Shown here piece after piece: positions 1-10,234 of a stretch of 64,000 bases of DNA. Origin of the DNA: Candidatus Scalindua sp. SCAELEC01. GTDB lineage: Bacteria > Planctomycetota > Brocadiia > Brocadiales > Scalinduaceae. The stretch spans positions 62,001-126,000 of the forward strand of contig SHMT01000010.1 in assembly GCA_004282745.1 (NCBI GenBank), in the 5' to 3' direction. Below the pieces are notes generated by a model. That model worked only from the letters and a program-made list of their open reading frames with translations. It was not told the DNA's origin and did no database searches. Each line of letters begins with the position of its first letter. Position 1 is the stretch's first letter. Both the position numbers and the translations under genes were made by a program.

Positions 1-2
1 TG

Positions 3-1241
3 GTGCTCATTATCGGCACATGTATTGCCAATTCATTTGCTGATACCACGTTTGAGTTTAATGAAGCCGGTGTCAAGTATATGGATTCACATGAGTATGA
101 GTTAGCAATAGAGTCATTCCAAGAAGCCTTTGAACTCAATCCTGAGAGTGATACAATCAAAAAAAATCTCATCCACTCCTTTGCCGCTCTCGCTAATAGC
201 AATGCCCAACAAGGTGATTGGGAAGCAGCTATCGATACCATTATTAAAGCGTACGAACTAGATAGTAACAACGCCGTTGTTCTGCATAATCTATCAGTTT
301 TTTACACAAACTTCGCGTACGAACAAATGAAGCAAGGCCTTTCCAATAGCGCTCATGACAATCTAAAAACAGCGTTACAATATGATACGAACAATTGGGC
401 AGTCTATGTTTCTCTTGGCAGATTAATGTATAATAAAGGGGACATTAAAGAGGCGGTGAGATACTGGAGAGAAGCGGTAACACTTAATCCAGCGCTTAAT
501 GAAATAAAAACACGACTTGAAATGCTTGAGAATGAAATCACCATTGAACAGAAATTTAGAAATAAGCAGTTTATGTATTTCGACGTAAAATATGAGGGAT
601 ATGAAAGAAACAATTTAGCCTGGAAAGTTGTTGAGATTCTCCGTGAAGCATATACCCAGCTGGGTCATGATTTTAAATACTATCCGCAGCAGAAGATTCC
701 CGTAATCATATACACAAAAGAACAGTTTCAACAAGCGACAGGAACGCCCGATTGGATTGGAGGTTTATATGACGGAATTATTCGGGTTACGGCTTCTACT
801 ATTGAGGGGAAAACAAAACATTTGGAGACTACCCTCTATCATGAGTACACTCATGCCTTATTACATCAAAAAACAGGAAATAATCTTCCCCTTTGGTTAA
901 ATGAAGGGTTAGCCCAGATTATGGAACCGGGCAACAGTAGTAACAGAAGGAACGAAATTACTTTTCTGAAAAGATGTCTCGACGATGGAAGCTTCATAAC
1001 CCTTTCCGATTTAAATAAGGCCCTCATACAACGACAGAACAGAGAACAGTTAAAACTTGCTTATCTTGAAGCAAAGAATCTTTTGCAATACATAAATGAG
1101 AGGTACTACTTTTACCGAATCGTTTTAATTTTAGATGGGCTCATTGACGGTAAAACTATTGAAGAAGCGCTAGAAGAGACACTTTTTGTTGATACGAAAG
1201 CTTTGGAAAACAGCTGGTTACACTGGTTACATTCCAAATAG
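3..1241 (+). CDS. Secreted TPR protein with C-terminal gluzincin metallopeptidase (MA-like) domain; 5' end may lie outside window
   Basis: The reading frame opens at a GTG at base 3, and an upstream start cannot be excluded because the window begins here. The first ~17 residues are hydrophobic and end in NSFA, which fits the tail of a signal peptide, so the protein is probably exported. Residues ~20-190 are tandem TPR helices (for example AIESFQEAFELNPES). Around residue 280 lies YHEYTHALLH, an HExxH zinc motif, followed by WLNEGLAQ, whose Glu is the expected third ligand. This is the Peptidase_MA-like gluzincin arrangement. The substrate is unknown. It ends just before repeat copy A1. Confidence is good for the domains, lower for the start. 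Confidence 0.82.
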   Translation: MLIIGTCIANSFADTTFEFNEAGVKYMDSHEYELAIESFQEAFELNPESDTIKKNLIHSFAALANSNAQQGDWEAAIDTIIKAYELDSNNAVVLHNLSVFYTNFAYEQMKQGLSNSAHDNLKTALQYDTNNWAVYVSLGRLMYNKGDIKEAVRYWREAVTLNPALNEIKTRLEMLENEITIEQKFRNKQFMYFDVKYEGYERNNLAWKVVEILREAYTQLGHDFKYYPQQKIPVIIYTKEQFQQATGTPDWIGGLYDGIIRVTASTIEGKTKHLETTLYHEYTHALLHQKTGNNLPLWLNEGLAQIMEPGNSSNRRNEITFLKRCLDDGSFITLSDLNKALIQRQNREQLKLAYLEAKNLLQYINERYYFYRIVLILDGLIDGKTIEEALEETLFVDTKALENSWLHWLHSK

Positions 1242-1339
1242 AAAATAAGTAACGGTAACGTATGAATTATTATCAAGGAGTGTGCTCTCCCTGCACCGTT
1301 AGAACCTCATCGAAGAGAGAAATCAACCTCCATTATCCA

Positions 1340-1469
1340 GTGGTTGGACCAAAGCTGCCCGGTTGCAAGGCGCGCTGATTTCGTAGTCGGAACGTACGGG
1401 GACTGAGGTACTTGATGATTACGAAATTATTGCAGCAACACAGTAGATGGGTAGTTATCGTTCAACCAC
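1340..1469 (+). repeat. Family A palindromic dispersed repeat, copy A1 (130 bp variant)
   Basis: The ends are GTGGTTGGAC and its inverted match GTTCAACCAC. Inside, a left arm (GCTGCCC, CAAGGCGCG) and a right arm (GCAGCAAC, GATGGGTAG) form a long imperfect hairpin. It is the same plan as nine other copies in the window and is in the same orientation. It lies 3 bp from the end of the DUF393 gene. Confidence 0.85.
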
Positions 1470-1472
1470 TCT

Positions 1473-1856
1473 TTATCTCTTCTCTTTCATCAGTGGCGCT
1501 ATAGTTCGAGAGATAACAAATCTGTTATTCGCAATACATCGATAAAGAGCATAGGGAAAGAGATTAATTACGGGCATTCTAAAAAAAATTGAGAACCATC
1601 TAAAATAGCGAAGCCGGCAAAGTATTTCAGGTAATGATTTTTCGCCTAGCAGAATTTTCTTATCAGGTAACACCACATGTAAATATTCCAAACAACCTGT
1701 TTCATCTATTTCCGGAAATCTATTTTTTCGTTCATCAGACTGGCAAGGAATAAATTCAAAGAGACTCTTCCTTATGGCATGTAATTGAAGCCAACGCATG
1801 CATCCGCAACACAAACTGCACCGGGCATCATAAATGATAATAACAGATTCTAACAT
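1473..1856 (-). CDS. DUF393 / DCC-type thiol-disulfide oxidoreductase family protein
   Basis: This is a 127-residue protein beginning with the family signature YDARCSLCCGCMRW, i.e. D-x-x-C-x-x-C (DCC motif) at about residues 10-16. That is the hallmark of the DUF393/YuxK family of small thioredoxin-like proteins. An extra CxxC (CCGC) overlaps the motif. The length matches the family (~120-140). The substrate is unknown and a redox role is inferred from the CxxC. It stands alone, divergent from nusA, and its 3' end abuts repeat A1. Confidence 0.8.
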   Translation of the reverse strand: MLESVIIIYDARCSLCCGCMRWLQLHAIRKSLFEFIPCQSDERKNRFPEIDETGCLEYLHVVLPDKKILLGEKSLPEILCRLRYFRWFSIFFRMPVINLFPYALYRCIANNRFVISRTIAPLMKEKR

Positions 1857-2125
1857 TTAGCTTGCTCTCTTAAAATAGTGCTTCATACGAGAATCGACAT
1901 TTCCCCCATGTAGCGAGAAAATTATTACTCTTGTATCTGCTTTACATTTTTTAATTGAACCTCCATGAAACGATTCTCTGGCATACTAAAACCGATTAAA
2001 TTGTTCATTTTATATAAAAAAAACAATCCATTACCAATAAAATTCAATCATATGCTGGATTGGTATGATTTTTATAAATGCCTTTACAGAAAATTACTTA
2101 CAGACGTTAAGAAACAAAAATGCGC

Positions 2126-2153
2126 TTGACAATGATGCTTTTTTTGTTATTAT
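2126..2153 (+). promoter_or_regulatory. Sigma70-type promoter upstream of nusA
   Basis: A perfect TTGACA (2126-2131) is followed, after 16 bp, by TATTAT (2148-2153). It is the best promoter match in the 545-bp gap before nusA and would give a leader of about 240 nt. No gene is visible between it and nusA. Confidence 0.6.
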
Positions 2154-2354
2154 CACTACTGTGTCAGTATGTGGGGTTTTGCGCTTCGTCCAGTAAGTTT
2201 CCGCAAAACAAGATTGCTTGAGTTTTTGTCATTTACGCACCTTTGATGCTACTGTTTCACTCCTCTGCGCTTCATCATTAGTCCATACAGTTGTGCAAGG
2301 AAGTAAGTTTTGATTGAACCGAATGTTACGAGTTATATTTGTGTGCCAGACAAT

Positions 2355-2383
2355 AGTGGGAGCATGCCCGCTTATTTTCTTTT
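2355..2383 (+). terminator. Possible attenuator hairpin in the nusA leader
   Basis: AGTGGG (2355-2360) pairs with CCCGCT (2367-2372) around a 6-nt loop, followed by a T-rich run TATTTTCTTTT. It lies 18 bp before the nusA start. NusA autoregulates its operon in other bacteria, so an attenuator is plausible, but the stem is short. Confidence 0.3.
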
Positions 2384-2401
2384 GGACTATGAAAGACTAA
2401 A

Positions 2402-3433
2402 ATGGATAAAGAAAGTTTGTTAAGATTGGTTGACATGTTACATAAGGATAAAGATATTGACAAGGATATTGTTTTCCAGGGTATTGAGTCAGCATTAGAA
2501 TCTGCCACAAAAAAACATCTAAAAACAGAAGAACACCTTTCGATCAAGATAGATAGGGAAACGGGTAGCATTGTAGCATTGCAAGGAGACCAAGAGGTTG
2601 ATCTTTCAGATCTGGGAAGAATTACCGCACAAACAGCGAAACAGGTGATTATTCAAAAAATCAGAGAAGCCGAGAGAGACGTCATCTTTGAGGAATACAG
2701 CAGCAGAAAGGGTTCTATCGTAAGCGGAACCGTACAACGTTTTGAGGGGTCAAACATTGTGGTAAACCTCAGCAAAATTGAGGGGTATCTACCGAAAGTT
2801 GAACAAATAAGCAATGAACACTATCGGACGGGTGAAAGGATTAGATCTCTGGTTTTTGAAGTAAAAAAATTGGGCAATAAAGTAAGAATCTTGCTATCGA
2901 GAACTCATCCTCGTTTTGTCAGACAACTTTTCGAGCTTGAAGTGCCAGAAATAATAGAAGAAACCATTAAGATAAAAGGATTAGTTAGGGAAGCGGGATT
3001 TAGGACAAAGATCGCCGTTTATTCGGAAGATGCAAACATTGATTGTGTTGGCGCATGTGTCGGGGTAAGAGGAACCAGAATCAAAAGTATCGTTGATGAA
3101 TTAAACGGTGAGAAAATTGACATCATTCGCTGGGATGAGGAGCCTGAAGTTTTTATTCCGAATACTCTAAAACCTGCAGAAGTTACGGGAATTTTGCTCT
3201 CACCGGAAAACCAGGTAGCCACAGTCGTTGTCCCCGATGATCAACTTTCACTCGCTATCGGCAAAAGAGGCCAGAATGTCAGACTTGCATCTAAGTTGGC
3301 AGGTTGGGATATCGATATAATTACGGAAATTGAGCTTGAACGAGAACGTGAGCGTGAAGAAGCCGAAAAATCTACAGAAGAGGGAGTTGAGGAAGCAACC
3401 TTAAATAATGAAGATGCTGATGTCAATAAGTAA
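2402..3433 (+). CDS. nusA: Transcription termination/antitermination factor NusA
   Basis: The 343-residue protein has the NusA N-terminal domain (1-~100), an S1 domain (~103-175, KGSIVSGTVQRFEGSNIVV) and two KH domains (~195-330; the second carries SLAIGKRGQNVRLASKLAGW). The acidic C-terminal repeats of the E. coli protein are missing, as in many other phyla, and the tail is short and Glu-rich. NusA binds RNA polymerase and nascent RNA and modulates pausing, termination and antitermination. It heads a nusA-infB-ylxP-rbfA run; rimP, usual in front of nusA, is absent here. The ATG at 2402 has only a weak Shine-Dalgarno sequence. Confidence 0.96.
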   Translation: MDKESLLRLVDMLHKDKDIDKDIVFQGIESALESATKKHLKTEEHLSIKIDRETGSIVALQGDQEVDLSDLGRITAQTAKQVIIQKIREAERDVIFEEYSSRKGSIVSGTVQRFEGSNIVVNLSKIEGYLPKVEQISNEHYRTGERIRSLVFEVKKLGNKVRILLSRTHPRFVRQLFELEVPEIIEETIKIKGLVREAGFRTKIAVYSEDANIDCVGACVGVRGTRIKSIVDELNGEKIDIIRWDEEPEVFIPNTLKPAEVTGILLSPENQVATVVVPDDQLSLAIGKRGQNVRLASKLAGWDIDIITEIELEREREREEAEKSTEEGVEEATLNNEDADVNK

Positions 3434-3483
3434 GACCTGAGATGTAATTTAACGCAAATTGAAAAAGGAGTCTTTTGATAACA

Positions 3484-5820
3484 ATGATGAGAATTAACCA
3501 ACTAGCAAAGGACTTGGGGGTTAAAAGTGGTTTGTTGATAAAAAAATGCCAAGAGTGCGGACTTGGGCATATTAAACACCATGCAAACTCTTTAACGGGG
3601 GAAGAAGAGGGCTTATTGCGCAGCAAATTGAAAGAAGGGAATACCAAGGAGGTCACTATTAACCAGGAAAAACAGATTACGATAAGAGAAAAGTCAGATA
3701 AAAAAACGATTGAGGGGAGCACTACTGTCACAAAAACTACTATAAAAAGCGCTGTAGGTAAGTCAAGCGCTGCAGCAGGTACCACAACTCCTGCAAATAA
3801 ACCGAAAGCTGCAAGTACCACAACTCCTGCAAATACGCCGACCGCTACAAAAAAGCCAAGTACTGCGAATCCAACCGCACTCAAGGATGGAAGACGTGTC
3901 CCCGCTTGGAAACATAAAGCAAGAGAGGGTTTAATAAAGGGACGCTATAAGGACGTAACAAGGGTATCATCTTCACCCAAAAAGTCGAGGGGCACTTTTC
4001 AAAAACCGGGAAAGGATATCTCCAAAGAAAAAAAAACCACCCCGCAGAAGGAAGACATTAGCAAGATAACCCTTGAAGTTCCAGCATCTGTAAAAGATGT
4101 CTCAAAGGCATTGGGATTAAAAGCTAACGATATTATATCCAAATTACTTATTGACCATAACGTTTGTGCAACGATTAATCAAACTTTAGACAACGACCTC
4201 ATTGAGATGTTAGGGCTGGAACATGATGTTGAGATTGAATTGGTACAAGCAAAAGATATCGAAGATGAGATCCTCTTTGAAGATGAAGAGGGAAGTGCTG
4301 AGGACTTGAAACCAAGAGCGCCAATTGTGACCTTTCTCGGCCATGTAGACCATGGAAAAACATCTTTGCTTGATAACATTAGAAAATCAAATGTGGTATC
4401 TATTGAAGCAGGCGGAATAACTCAACATATTGGAGCATACCGTGTGGATGCCAATGGAAAATCAGTTGTTTTCCTTGATACACCTGGACACGAAGCTTTT
4501 ACTTCGATGAGAGCAAGGGGAGCGAATGTTACGGATATTGTCGTATTGGTGGTAGCCGCTGATGACGGAGTAATGCCACAAACGGAAGAGGCAATAAATC
4601 ATGCTCGTGCAGCAGAGGTCCCTATTGTAGTAGCCATCAACAAAGTTGATAAACCAGAGGCAAATGTTTTAAAAGTAAAACAACAGTTATCGGCCTTAGA
4701 TTTGATGCCTGAAGATTGGGGTGGTAAGGTTCAAATGATAGAAACTTCAGTTGTCACGAAAAAAGGGCTGGATGACCTGCTAGAAGGGTTATTGTTAGAA
4801 GCTGAAGTTTTAGACCTCAAAGCCTCTTCAAAAAAATTGGCCAGGGGCGTTGTATTAGAAGCGCAAATCCATGAGGGGAGAGGTGTGATAGCAACTCTCT
4901 TGGTTTTAGAAGGTATCATAAAACACGGGGACATTATTCTTTGCGGCCAAGCTTACGGAAGGGTAAGAGCATTATATAATGACCTTGGAAAGGACATTAA
5001 GGAAGCAGGCCCGGCATCTCCTGTTGTCGTATCAGGCTTATCAGACTGTCCCGAGGCAGGCGATAAATTTTATATCGTGAAAGATATTCAAAATGCAAGA
5101 GAAATAGCCCTAAAACGACAAAGAAAGATGAGAGAAATTTCTTTAACCGGGCGTCAACATGTCACGCTTGACAATCTCTATAAAAAGATTGAAGAGGGAC
5201 AAATTAAAGAGATTAAGATAATATTGAAAGCAGACTACAAAGGTTCGGTTGAGGTCCTCAAAAAATCGTTGGAAGAACTCTCTATCAAAGAAATAAGGAT
5301 TAAGATTTTACATAGCGGTGTTGGCGGTATTACCGAAACAGATATTCTCCTCGCAGACGCATCTGATGCAATCGTGATTGGTTTTCATGTAGTGCCAGAA
5401 GATAAAGCCAATCAATTGGCTCAGGAAAGTGGTGTCGATGTAAGACTGTACAAGATTATCTATGATGCTACAAATGATATAGAGGCTGCTATGGAGGGAA
5501 TGTTAGAACCCGACAAGATTGAAAAATCAACCGGGAAGATTGAGATTAGAAGAATTTTTAAAGTATCAAAGTTAGGTAACATTGCAGGATGCTATGTAAA
5601 AAGTGGTTTAGTAACGAGAAACTCCTTTGTTCGGTTGATACGCGATAACGTTGTTTTGTACGATGGAACACTCTCGACCTTAAGAGTAGTGAAAGATGAT
5701 GCTAAAGAGGTTAAAGCTGGTTATGAGTGTGGTATTAAACTTTCAGGATATAACGACATTAAAATAGGAGATATTATAGAATCCTACGAAATTCATAAAG
5801 TTGCACGCACGCTTAAATAA
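3484..5820 (+). CDS. infB: Translation initiation factor IF-2
   Basis: This GTPase delivers initiator tRNA to the small ribosomal subunit. The N-terminus [15 protein letters not shown] is the IF2_N domain. It is followed by a Lys/Thr/Pro-rich linker with TTTPAN repeats (~residues 95-130), then the G domain with GHVDHGKTS (~285), DTPGHEAF and NKVD, and the beta-barrel and C-terminal fMet-tRNA domains. The length (~778 aa) is normal. The start is uncertain: AAGGAG at 3465-3470 is 4 nt from a TTG (3475), 13 nt from ATG 3484 and 16 nt from ATG 3487. I chose 3484 because family members begin M(R/K)IN. It lies 50 bp after nusA. Confidence 0.96.
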   Translation: MMRINQLAKDLGVKSGLLIKKCQECGLGHIKHHANSLTGEEEGLLRSKLKEGNTKEVTINQEKQITIREKSDKKTIEGSTTVTKTTIKSAVGKSSAAAGTTTPANKPKAASTTTPANTPTATKKPSTANPTALKDGRRVPAWKHKAREGLIKGRYKDVTRVSSSPKKSRGTFQKPGKDISKEKKTTPQKEDISKITLEVPASVKDVSKALGLKANDIISKLLIDHNVCATINQTLDNDLIEMLGLEHDVEIELVQAKDIEDEILFEDEEGSAEDLKPRAPIVTFLGHVDHGKTSLLDNIRKSNVVSIEAGGITQHIGAYRVDANGKSVVFLDTPGHEAFTSMRARGANVTDIVVLVVAADDGVMPQTEEAINHARAAEVPIVVAINKVDKPEANVLKVKQQLSALDLMPEDWGGKVQMIETSVVTKKGLDDLLEGLLLEAEVLDLKASSKKLARGVVLEAQIHEGRGVIATLLVLEGIIKHGDIILCGQAYGRVRALYNDLGKDIKEAGPASPVVVSGLSDCPEAGDKFYIVKDIQNAREIALKRQRKMREISLTGRQHVTLDNLYKKIEEGQIKEIKIILKADYKGSVEVLKKSLEELSIKEIRIKILHSGVGGITETDILLADASDAIVIGFHVVPEDKANQLAQESGVDVRLYKIIYDATNDIEAAMEGMLEPDKIEKSTGKIEIRRIFKVSKLGNIAGCYVKSGLVTRNSFVRLIRDNVVLYDGTLSTLRVVKDDAKEVKAGYECGIKLSGYNDIKIGDIIESYEIHKVARTLK

Positions 5821-5900
5821 GTAAAAAACATTTTTCTCGTATCCAAGACAGAAACCATATATTCACTGTCATCACCCGTTTCCAGTATGAATATTTTAGC

Positions 5901-6182
5901 ATGATCATAGGAACTTTGCGCATCGAAGTTGTTATCGTCAGCTCTCGCTCCCTAAAAGACAAGCGCAGAGTTATTAAATCATTAAAGGACCGAATTAGGA
6001 ATAAATATAATGTCTCAATTTCAGAAACGAATGCACAAGACAACCTCAAATACTCTACGTTAACTGTCGCTATGGTTGGGACGGACAGACAATACGTTAA
6101 TAGCACATTATCATCGTTAATAAATTATTTTCGTTTTTTTCCACAAGTTCAATTGATAAATTATGAACTTGAATTGATGTAA
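5901..6182 (+). CDS. ylxP: DUF503 family protein (YlxP-like)
   Basis: This 93-residue protein has the DUF503 pattern: a beta strand (IGTLRIEVVI), then SLKDKRRVIKSLKDRIRNKYNVS and NLKYSTLTVAMVG. The family is typically found between infB and rbfA, as here, and is thought to act in ribosome or translation-linked processes, but no biochemical role is established. It starts 80 bp after infB and ends 2 bp before rbfA, indicating co-transcription. Confidence 0.85.
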   Translation: MIIGTLRIEVVIVSSRSLKDKRRVIKSLKDRIRNKYNVSISETNAQDNLKYSTLTVAMVGTDRQYVNSTLSSLINYFRFFPQVQLINYELELM

Positions 6183-6184
6183 CA

Positions 6185-6532
6185 ATGACAAGAAGAACAG
6201 ATCGGGTTAGTGAAATAGTAAAACATAATGTAAGTAACATTATTTTGCACAAACTGTATGATCCAAGATTAAGTTTGTTAACCGTAACTACGGTGTCAGT
6301 TTCACCAGACCTGAGAAATGCTAAGGTTTATGTAGCCATACATGGTGATGAAGCTGCTAAAAAGAGAACGCTACAGGCTCTCAACCATGCAAAAGGGCAT
6401 ATTCAATCTGAAATGGCTTCACACTTGAAAATGCGCAATACCCCGTCGTTGAAATTTTTTTTAGACGATTCTGAAATAAAGAGTAATAAGATTTTATCGT
6501 TAATCGAAAAAGCGGTCAACGAAGACAATTAA
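6185..6532 (+). CDS. rbfA: 30S ribosome-binding factor RbfA
   Basis: The 115-residue protein has the RbfA KH-like fold: an RVSEIVKHNVSNIIL helix, DPRLSLLTVTTVSVSPDLRNAKVYV, and KFFLDDS near the C-terminus. RbfA matures the 3' end of 16S rRNA and assists cold adaptation of the small subunit. It sits at its canonical place downstream of infB, with a 2-bp gap after ylxP. Confidence 0.93.
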   Translation: MTRRTDRVSEIVKHNVSNIILHKLYDPRLSLLTVTTVSVSPDLRNAKVYVAIHGDEAAKKRTLQALNHAKGHIQSEMASHLKMRNTPSLKFFLDDSEIKSNKILSLIEKAVNEDN

Positions 6533-6555
6533 CTTTTACAAAGAGCAATTAAATC

Positions 6556-7428
6556 ATGAAAAAATTACATTTTGGTATACCGAAAGGAAGTTTACAAGAT
6601 TCAACAATAGCTATGATGAAGAACGCCGGCTACAAAGTATATGTGAACAGTCGTTCATATTACCCAACGGTAGACGATCCTGAATTAGCGATACGCTTAA
6701 TCCGTCCACAGGACATGTCCCGGTACATTGAGAAAGGGATTATTGATGCCGGTCTTACGGGACAGGACTGGGTAGAAGAGGCAGGTTCTGATGTTAAGTG
6801 TATTGAGAAATTAGTTTACGCAAAGCAACAACTAACAAAGGTTCGCTGGGTCTTGGCAGTTCCTGAAAACTCTTCGGTTCAGACAGTGAAGGATCTTCAT
6901 AATAAGAGAATCGCTACGGAATTAGTAAATGTCACGAGAAATTATCTTAAAAAGCACTCGATAAATGCAGATGTTGAGTTTTCCCACGGTGCAACAGAAG
7001 CGAAAACTCCTGACCTTGTTGATGCAATTGTTGAATTAACTGAGACCGGTAGTAGCCTTAGAGCTAATAAGCTTCGCATCATTGATACCGTAACAGAATC
7101 AAGTACCGTATTCATTGCAAACCATACATCATGGGAGGATTCCTGGAAGAGACAAAAGATAGAAAGTTTAGGTCTATTATTTCAAGGAGCCATTATCGCA
7201 CGTGACAAAGTTGGTTTAAAAATGAATGTAGCAACTGACCGTTTAGAGACACTCTTAGAAAAACTACCCGCGTTACGAACACCTACGGTTTCCCATCTTG
7301 CAAACGATGCTGGTTATGCTGTTGAGACAGTATTAGATGAATCAATTGTCCGGAATATTATTCCTGAATTAAAACTCCTTGGCGCTGAGGGTATCATTGA
7401 ATATCCATTAAACAAGATCGTTCCGTAG
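6556..7428 (+). CDS. hisG: ATP phosphoribosyltransferase, long (HisG-L) form
   Basis: It catalyses the first step of histidine biosynthesis, ATP + PRPP to phosphoribosyl-ATP. The N-terminus (FGIPKGSLQDSTIAMMKNAG), GIIDAGLTGQDWVEE and the phosphate-binding ELTETGSSLRANKLRIID motif are typical. At 290 aa it includes the C-terminal regulatory domain, so it should be the hexameric, histidine-inhibited form that needs no HisZ. It starts 23 bp after rbfA, so it may be carried by the ribosome-factor operon; no other his gene is nearby. Confidence 0.95.
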   Translation: MKKLHFGIPKGSLQDSTIAMMKNAGYKVYVNSRSYYPTVDDPELAIRLIRPQDMSRYIEKGIIDAGLTGQDWVEEAGSDVKCIEKLVYAKQQLTKVRWVLAVPENSSVQTVKDLHNKRIATELVNVTRNYLKKHSINADVEFSHGATEAKTPDLVDAIVELTETGSSLRANKLRIIDTVTESSTVFIANHTSWEDSWKRQKIESLGLLFQGAIIARDKVGLKMNVATDRLETLLEKLPALRTPTVSHLANDAGYAVETVLDESIVRNIIPELKLLGAEGIIEYPLNKIVP

Positions 7429-7584
7429 GGTTCAGGAAAATTGATTTATCTCACATATTCACATTGTGTATCGTACTCCTCTTGAGGCATTAGGACAATC
7501 GTTTACCCTAATCAATGACTTAAATAGCTTTTTTCAACCATATTTATGTTTCTGCAAACACCCAATAATATCCACTACAAGGCA

Positions 7585-9177
7585 ATGAGAATTACTCTCC
7601 TGGTTACGGCACTCACCATCCTTGGCTTTCATTACCCCTCATTTGAGGCCTCTGCCTCTAAAGACGAGCAAACGGTGATGTCATCGGACAATGAACCGCT
7701 TGTCTATGCTAACTTTTGTACCGGCTTCTACCTCATGCTTGATCAGGAATGGGAAGAGGCAATAAAATTTTTCAATAAAGCCCTGGACTTAAACCCTAAA
7801 GCTGAAAAAATACACGATCTTTTAGCAACATGTTACTTTAAATTAAATAATAATGATTTAGCACTTGCACACATAAAGAAAATAGCTCAACTAAATCCTG
7901 ATGATTTTTCCGTTCACTATACACTCGGAGGAATCTACGAGAGTGAAGGAGATACGAATAATGCTATTGCTGAATATGAACTCGCTAAGAATAATATACA
8001 TGATCAGGAGATGATCGGGAAGGTCTTTGTTTCAGACATGCTTCATCGTCTTGCAAATCTCTATTTAAAGATCGGTGATCTCGAAAATTCAACACAAATC
8101 TTTCACAAAATTATCAATGATTCGTTGACTCATAAACCAGTCACCATCTACTACAAACTGGGACAACTCTATTTCGAAAGGGAGAGATATGAAGATTCAA
8201 TAAATGAGTTTGTTAAAGTGAGAGAGATCAACCCTGACTCTGAATCAATAAACCTCTACCTGTCAATCTGTTACGAAGAATTAAAGGACTATGATAGGGC
8301 AATTTCTGAGCTAACTCCCTTACTTGAAAAGCATAAGGATGCATGGCATATTCGCCTTAGCTTATCAAACATATATGAGAAAATTAAAAATTATGCGTTA
8401 ATGCAGCGAGAGAGAGAGATAGTTTGTGAAACGCTGGAAAAGAGTGTGTACAATGGAAGCCAAAACGTAAGAGAGTATATTGTATTAAGCCAACTCCTTC
8501 AACAGACGGGGAGAAAGCAACAAGCCATTGATACTCTCAAAACAGCCCTTATTTTTTTAAGAAATAAACTCGATAAAGACTCTCTACAGGAAATACAATT
8601 TTTGATGGCAAATGTATATTATGATATGGACAATCATGAAGGTGCAATAGAGCAATTAAGAAATATCTTATCGGTAGATCCCAGCTGCCACCAGGCAAAT
8701 AATTTTCTTGGTTATCTGTTTGTAGAGAGAGGAGAAAAATTAGACGAAGCCATTAACTTGATCGAAAAGGCTCTAGAGTCAGAACCTGAAAATGGTGCAT
8801 ACCTTGATAGTTTGGGCTGGGCCTATTACAAACTTGCCACTAAAGGCAACAGTCAAAAAATGATGCTGGCATTACAAACGCTCCTTGATGCCTCAAAATA
8901 TGCCGAGGACTCTGAGATTATGTATCATATAGGAGAGGTATATTATTGTCTTGGTCGTTGGGAAGAGGCAAAAGATCAGTGGAGTAAGGCCTTGAATTTA
9001 TTAAAAGAACAGACAAAAGATCTCCCCCCCTATCTAGTACGCAATGATAGCCGTGAATCAAAGAGTATGGAAATGATCAGGCAAAGACTCGAAAAGCTGG
9101 AGTATCTAAAAATGGTAGAAAGCTTGCCAGATAGTCAAAAAGTACAGAAAAGAGATTTTAGCAACCGTATCCAATAA
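7585..9177 (+). CDS. Secreted TPR-repeat protein
   Basis: The ATG at 7585 begins MRITLLVTALTILGFH followed by FEASA, a clean signal peptide. An in-frame ATG 39 bp upstream would bury this signal, so I prefer 7585. The rest (530 aa) is tandem TPR repeats, for example AIKFFNKALDLNPKAEKIH, AIAEYELAKNN, SINEFVKVREINPDSE and AIEQLRNILSVDPSCHQ, continuing to ~residue 470. TPR solenoids mediate protein-protein contacts; the partner is unknown. An exported scaffold role is inferred. It is separated from hisG by 156 bp. Confidence 0.8.
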   Translation: MRITLLVTALTILGFHYPSFEASASKDEQTVMSSDNEPLVYANFCTGFYLMLDQEWEEAIKFFNKALDLNPKAEKIHDLLATCYFKLNNNDLALAHIKKIAQLNPDDFSVHYTLGGIYESEGDTNNAIAEYELAKNNIHDQEMIGKVFVSDMLHRLANLYLKIGDLENSTQIFHKIINDSLTHKPVTIYYKLGQLYFERERYEDSINEFVKVREINPDSESINLYLSICYEELKDYDRAISELTPLLEKHKDAWHIRLSLSNIYEKIKNYALMQREREIVCETLEKSVYNGSQNVREYIVLSQLLQQTGRKQQAIDTLKTALIFLRNKLDKDSLQEIQFLMANVYYDMDNHEGAIEQLRNILSVDPSCHQANNFLGYLFVERGEKLDEAINLIEKALESEPENGAYLDSLGWAYYKLATKGNSQKMMLALQTLLDASKYAEDSEIMYHIGEVYYCLGRWEEAKDQWSKALNLLKEQTKDLPPYLVRNDSRESKSMEMIRQRLEKLEYLKMVESLPDSQKVQKRDFSNRIQ

Positions 9178-9364
9178 AACTTAACTCATAAGATCACTAA
9201 CTCTTTGGGTTTACTTCGTAATTCAAAACACCAACTCAGATCTATCCGCCTTTGTATTAACTTACGTGGATAAATCATACGTTGATTCATAGGAATTCCA
9301 ACATCATATTATCGGTACGTTAGCATACCTACCCGAACAATTCGTTCAGGCGGGGACGAGACAT

Positions 9365-9426
9365 CAATTTTGAAAGAGTTGTTCCCGCCTGACGAGTATT
9401 TCGTCGGACAGGATGCACTGACTCGA
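9365..9426 (+). repeat. Repeat sharing sequence with 24948-24984, carrying a nested palindrome
   Basis: CAATTTTGAAAGAGTTGT is followed by a palindromic insert (CCTGACGA..TCGTCGG) and then CAGGATGCACTGACTCGA. The same outer halves occur joined, without the insert, on the minus strand at 24948-24984. It lies just before the yebC ribosome-binding site. Confidence 0.55.
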
Positions 9427-9441
9427 TGGAGGTTTAAATTA

Positions 9442-10188
9442 ATGGCGGGACATTCGCATTGGGCGAGTATTAAAAGGAAAAAGGGTGCGGTCGATGCAAA
9501 GAGAGGTAAGATCTTTTCCAAACTTGCTAAAGCTATTACCTCTGCAGCAAGACAGGGCGGTGGAAAACCGGACATGAATCTTAAGCTACAATATGCTATC
9601 GATGCCGCAAAATCAGAAAACATGCCAAAAGACAATATTGAAAGGGCGATACTGAAAGGTACCGGTGAATTGACTGGAGGGACAGAGCTTTATGAGTGCC
9701 TCTATGAAGGCTATGGGCCCAGCGGGATCGCCATACTTATTGAAATATTAACTGACAATAAAAACCGAACGGCATCAGAAATCAGAAAAATTTTTGATAA
9801 ATCTGGCGGAAACCTTGGTGAGTCAGGTTGTGTTGCTTGGTTGTTCCAAAAGAGAGGATTGATCACCGTTCAGATAGATGAAACAAGCGAAGAAGATCTC
9901 ATGACACTTGTTTTAGATGCTGGTTGTGAGGACTTAGAAACTGTCGAAGAGAAATATCAAATTATTTGCGACCTGAAAGATTTAAACGGTATTAAGGATG
10001 TGCTGCGGGAAAACGACATCAAGACAGAGTCTGAGATAATTTGCTGGATACCCAAAAACTCAATTGACTTAAATGAAGATAATGTGAAGAAGGTTGTATC
10101 CCTCATGGAAGCGATAGAAAACCATGACGATGTTCAAAATGCATACGCTAATTTCACGATTCCCGAAGAGTTATTAAGCAAATTGTAA
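9442..10188 (+). CDS. yebC: YebC/PmpR family protein (TACO1-like translation factor)
   Basis: The start MAGHSHWASIKRKKGAVDAK is the invariant YebC N-terminus and is preceded by GGAGG at 9428-9432 (9-nt spacing), which decides against the frame's earlier in-frame codons. The 248-residue length is standard. Conserved blocks include RQGGGKPDMN, ENMPKDNIERAI and YEGYGPSG. Family members were described as DNA-binding regulators and more recently as factors that relieve ribosome stalling on proline-rich stretches. The ruvC/ruvAB genes often found beside yebC are not here. Confidence 0.94.
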   Translation: MAGHSHWASIKRKKGAVDAKRGKIFSKLAKAITSAARQGGGKPDMNLKLQYAIDAAKSENMPKDNIERAILKGTGELTGGTELYECLYEGYGPSGIAILIEILTDNKNRTASEIRKIFDKSGGNLGESGCVAWLFQKRGLITVQIDETSEEDLMTLVLDAGCEDLETVEEKYQIICDLKDLNGIKDVLRENDIKTESEIICWIPKNSIDLNEDNVKKVVSLMEAIENHDDVQNAYANFTIPEELLSKL

Positions 10189-10234
10189 ATGTTGAAAGAT
10201 TGCTTACCAACCCCCACAAGCTAATTGATACAGC

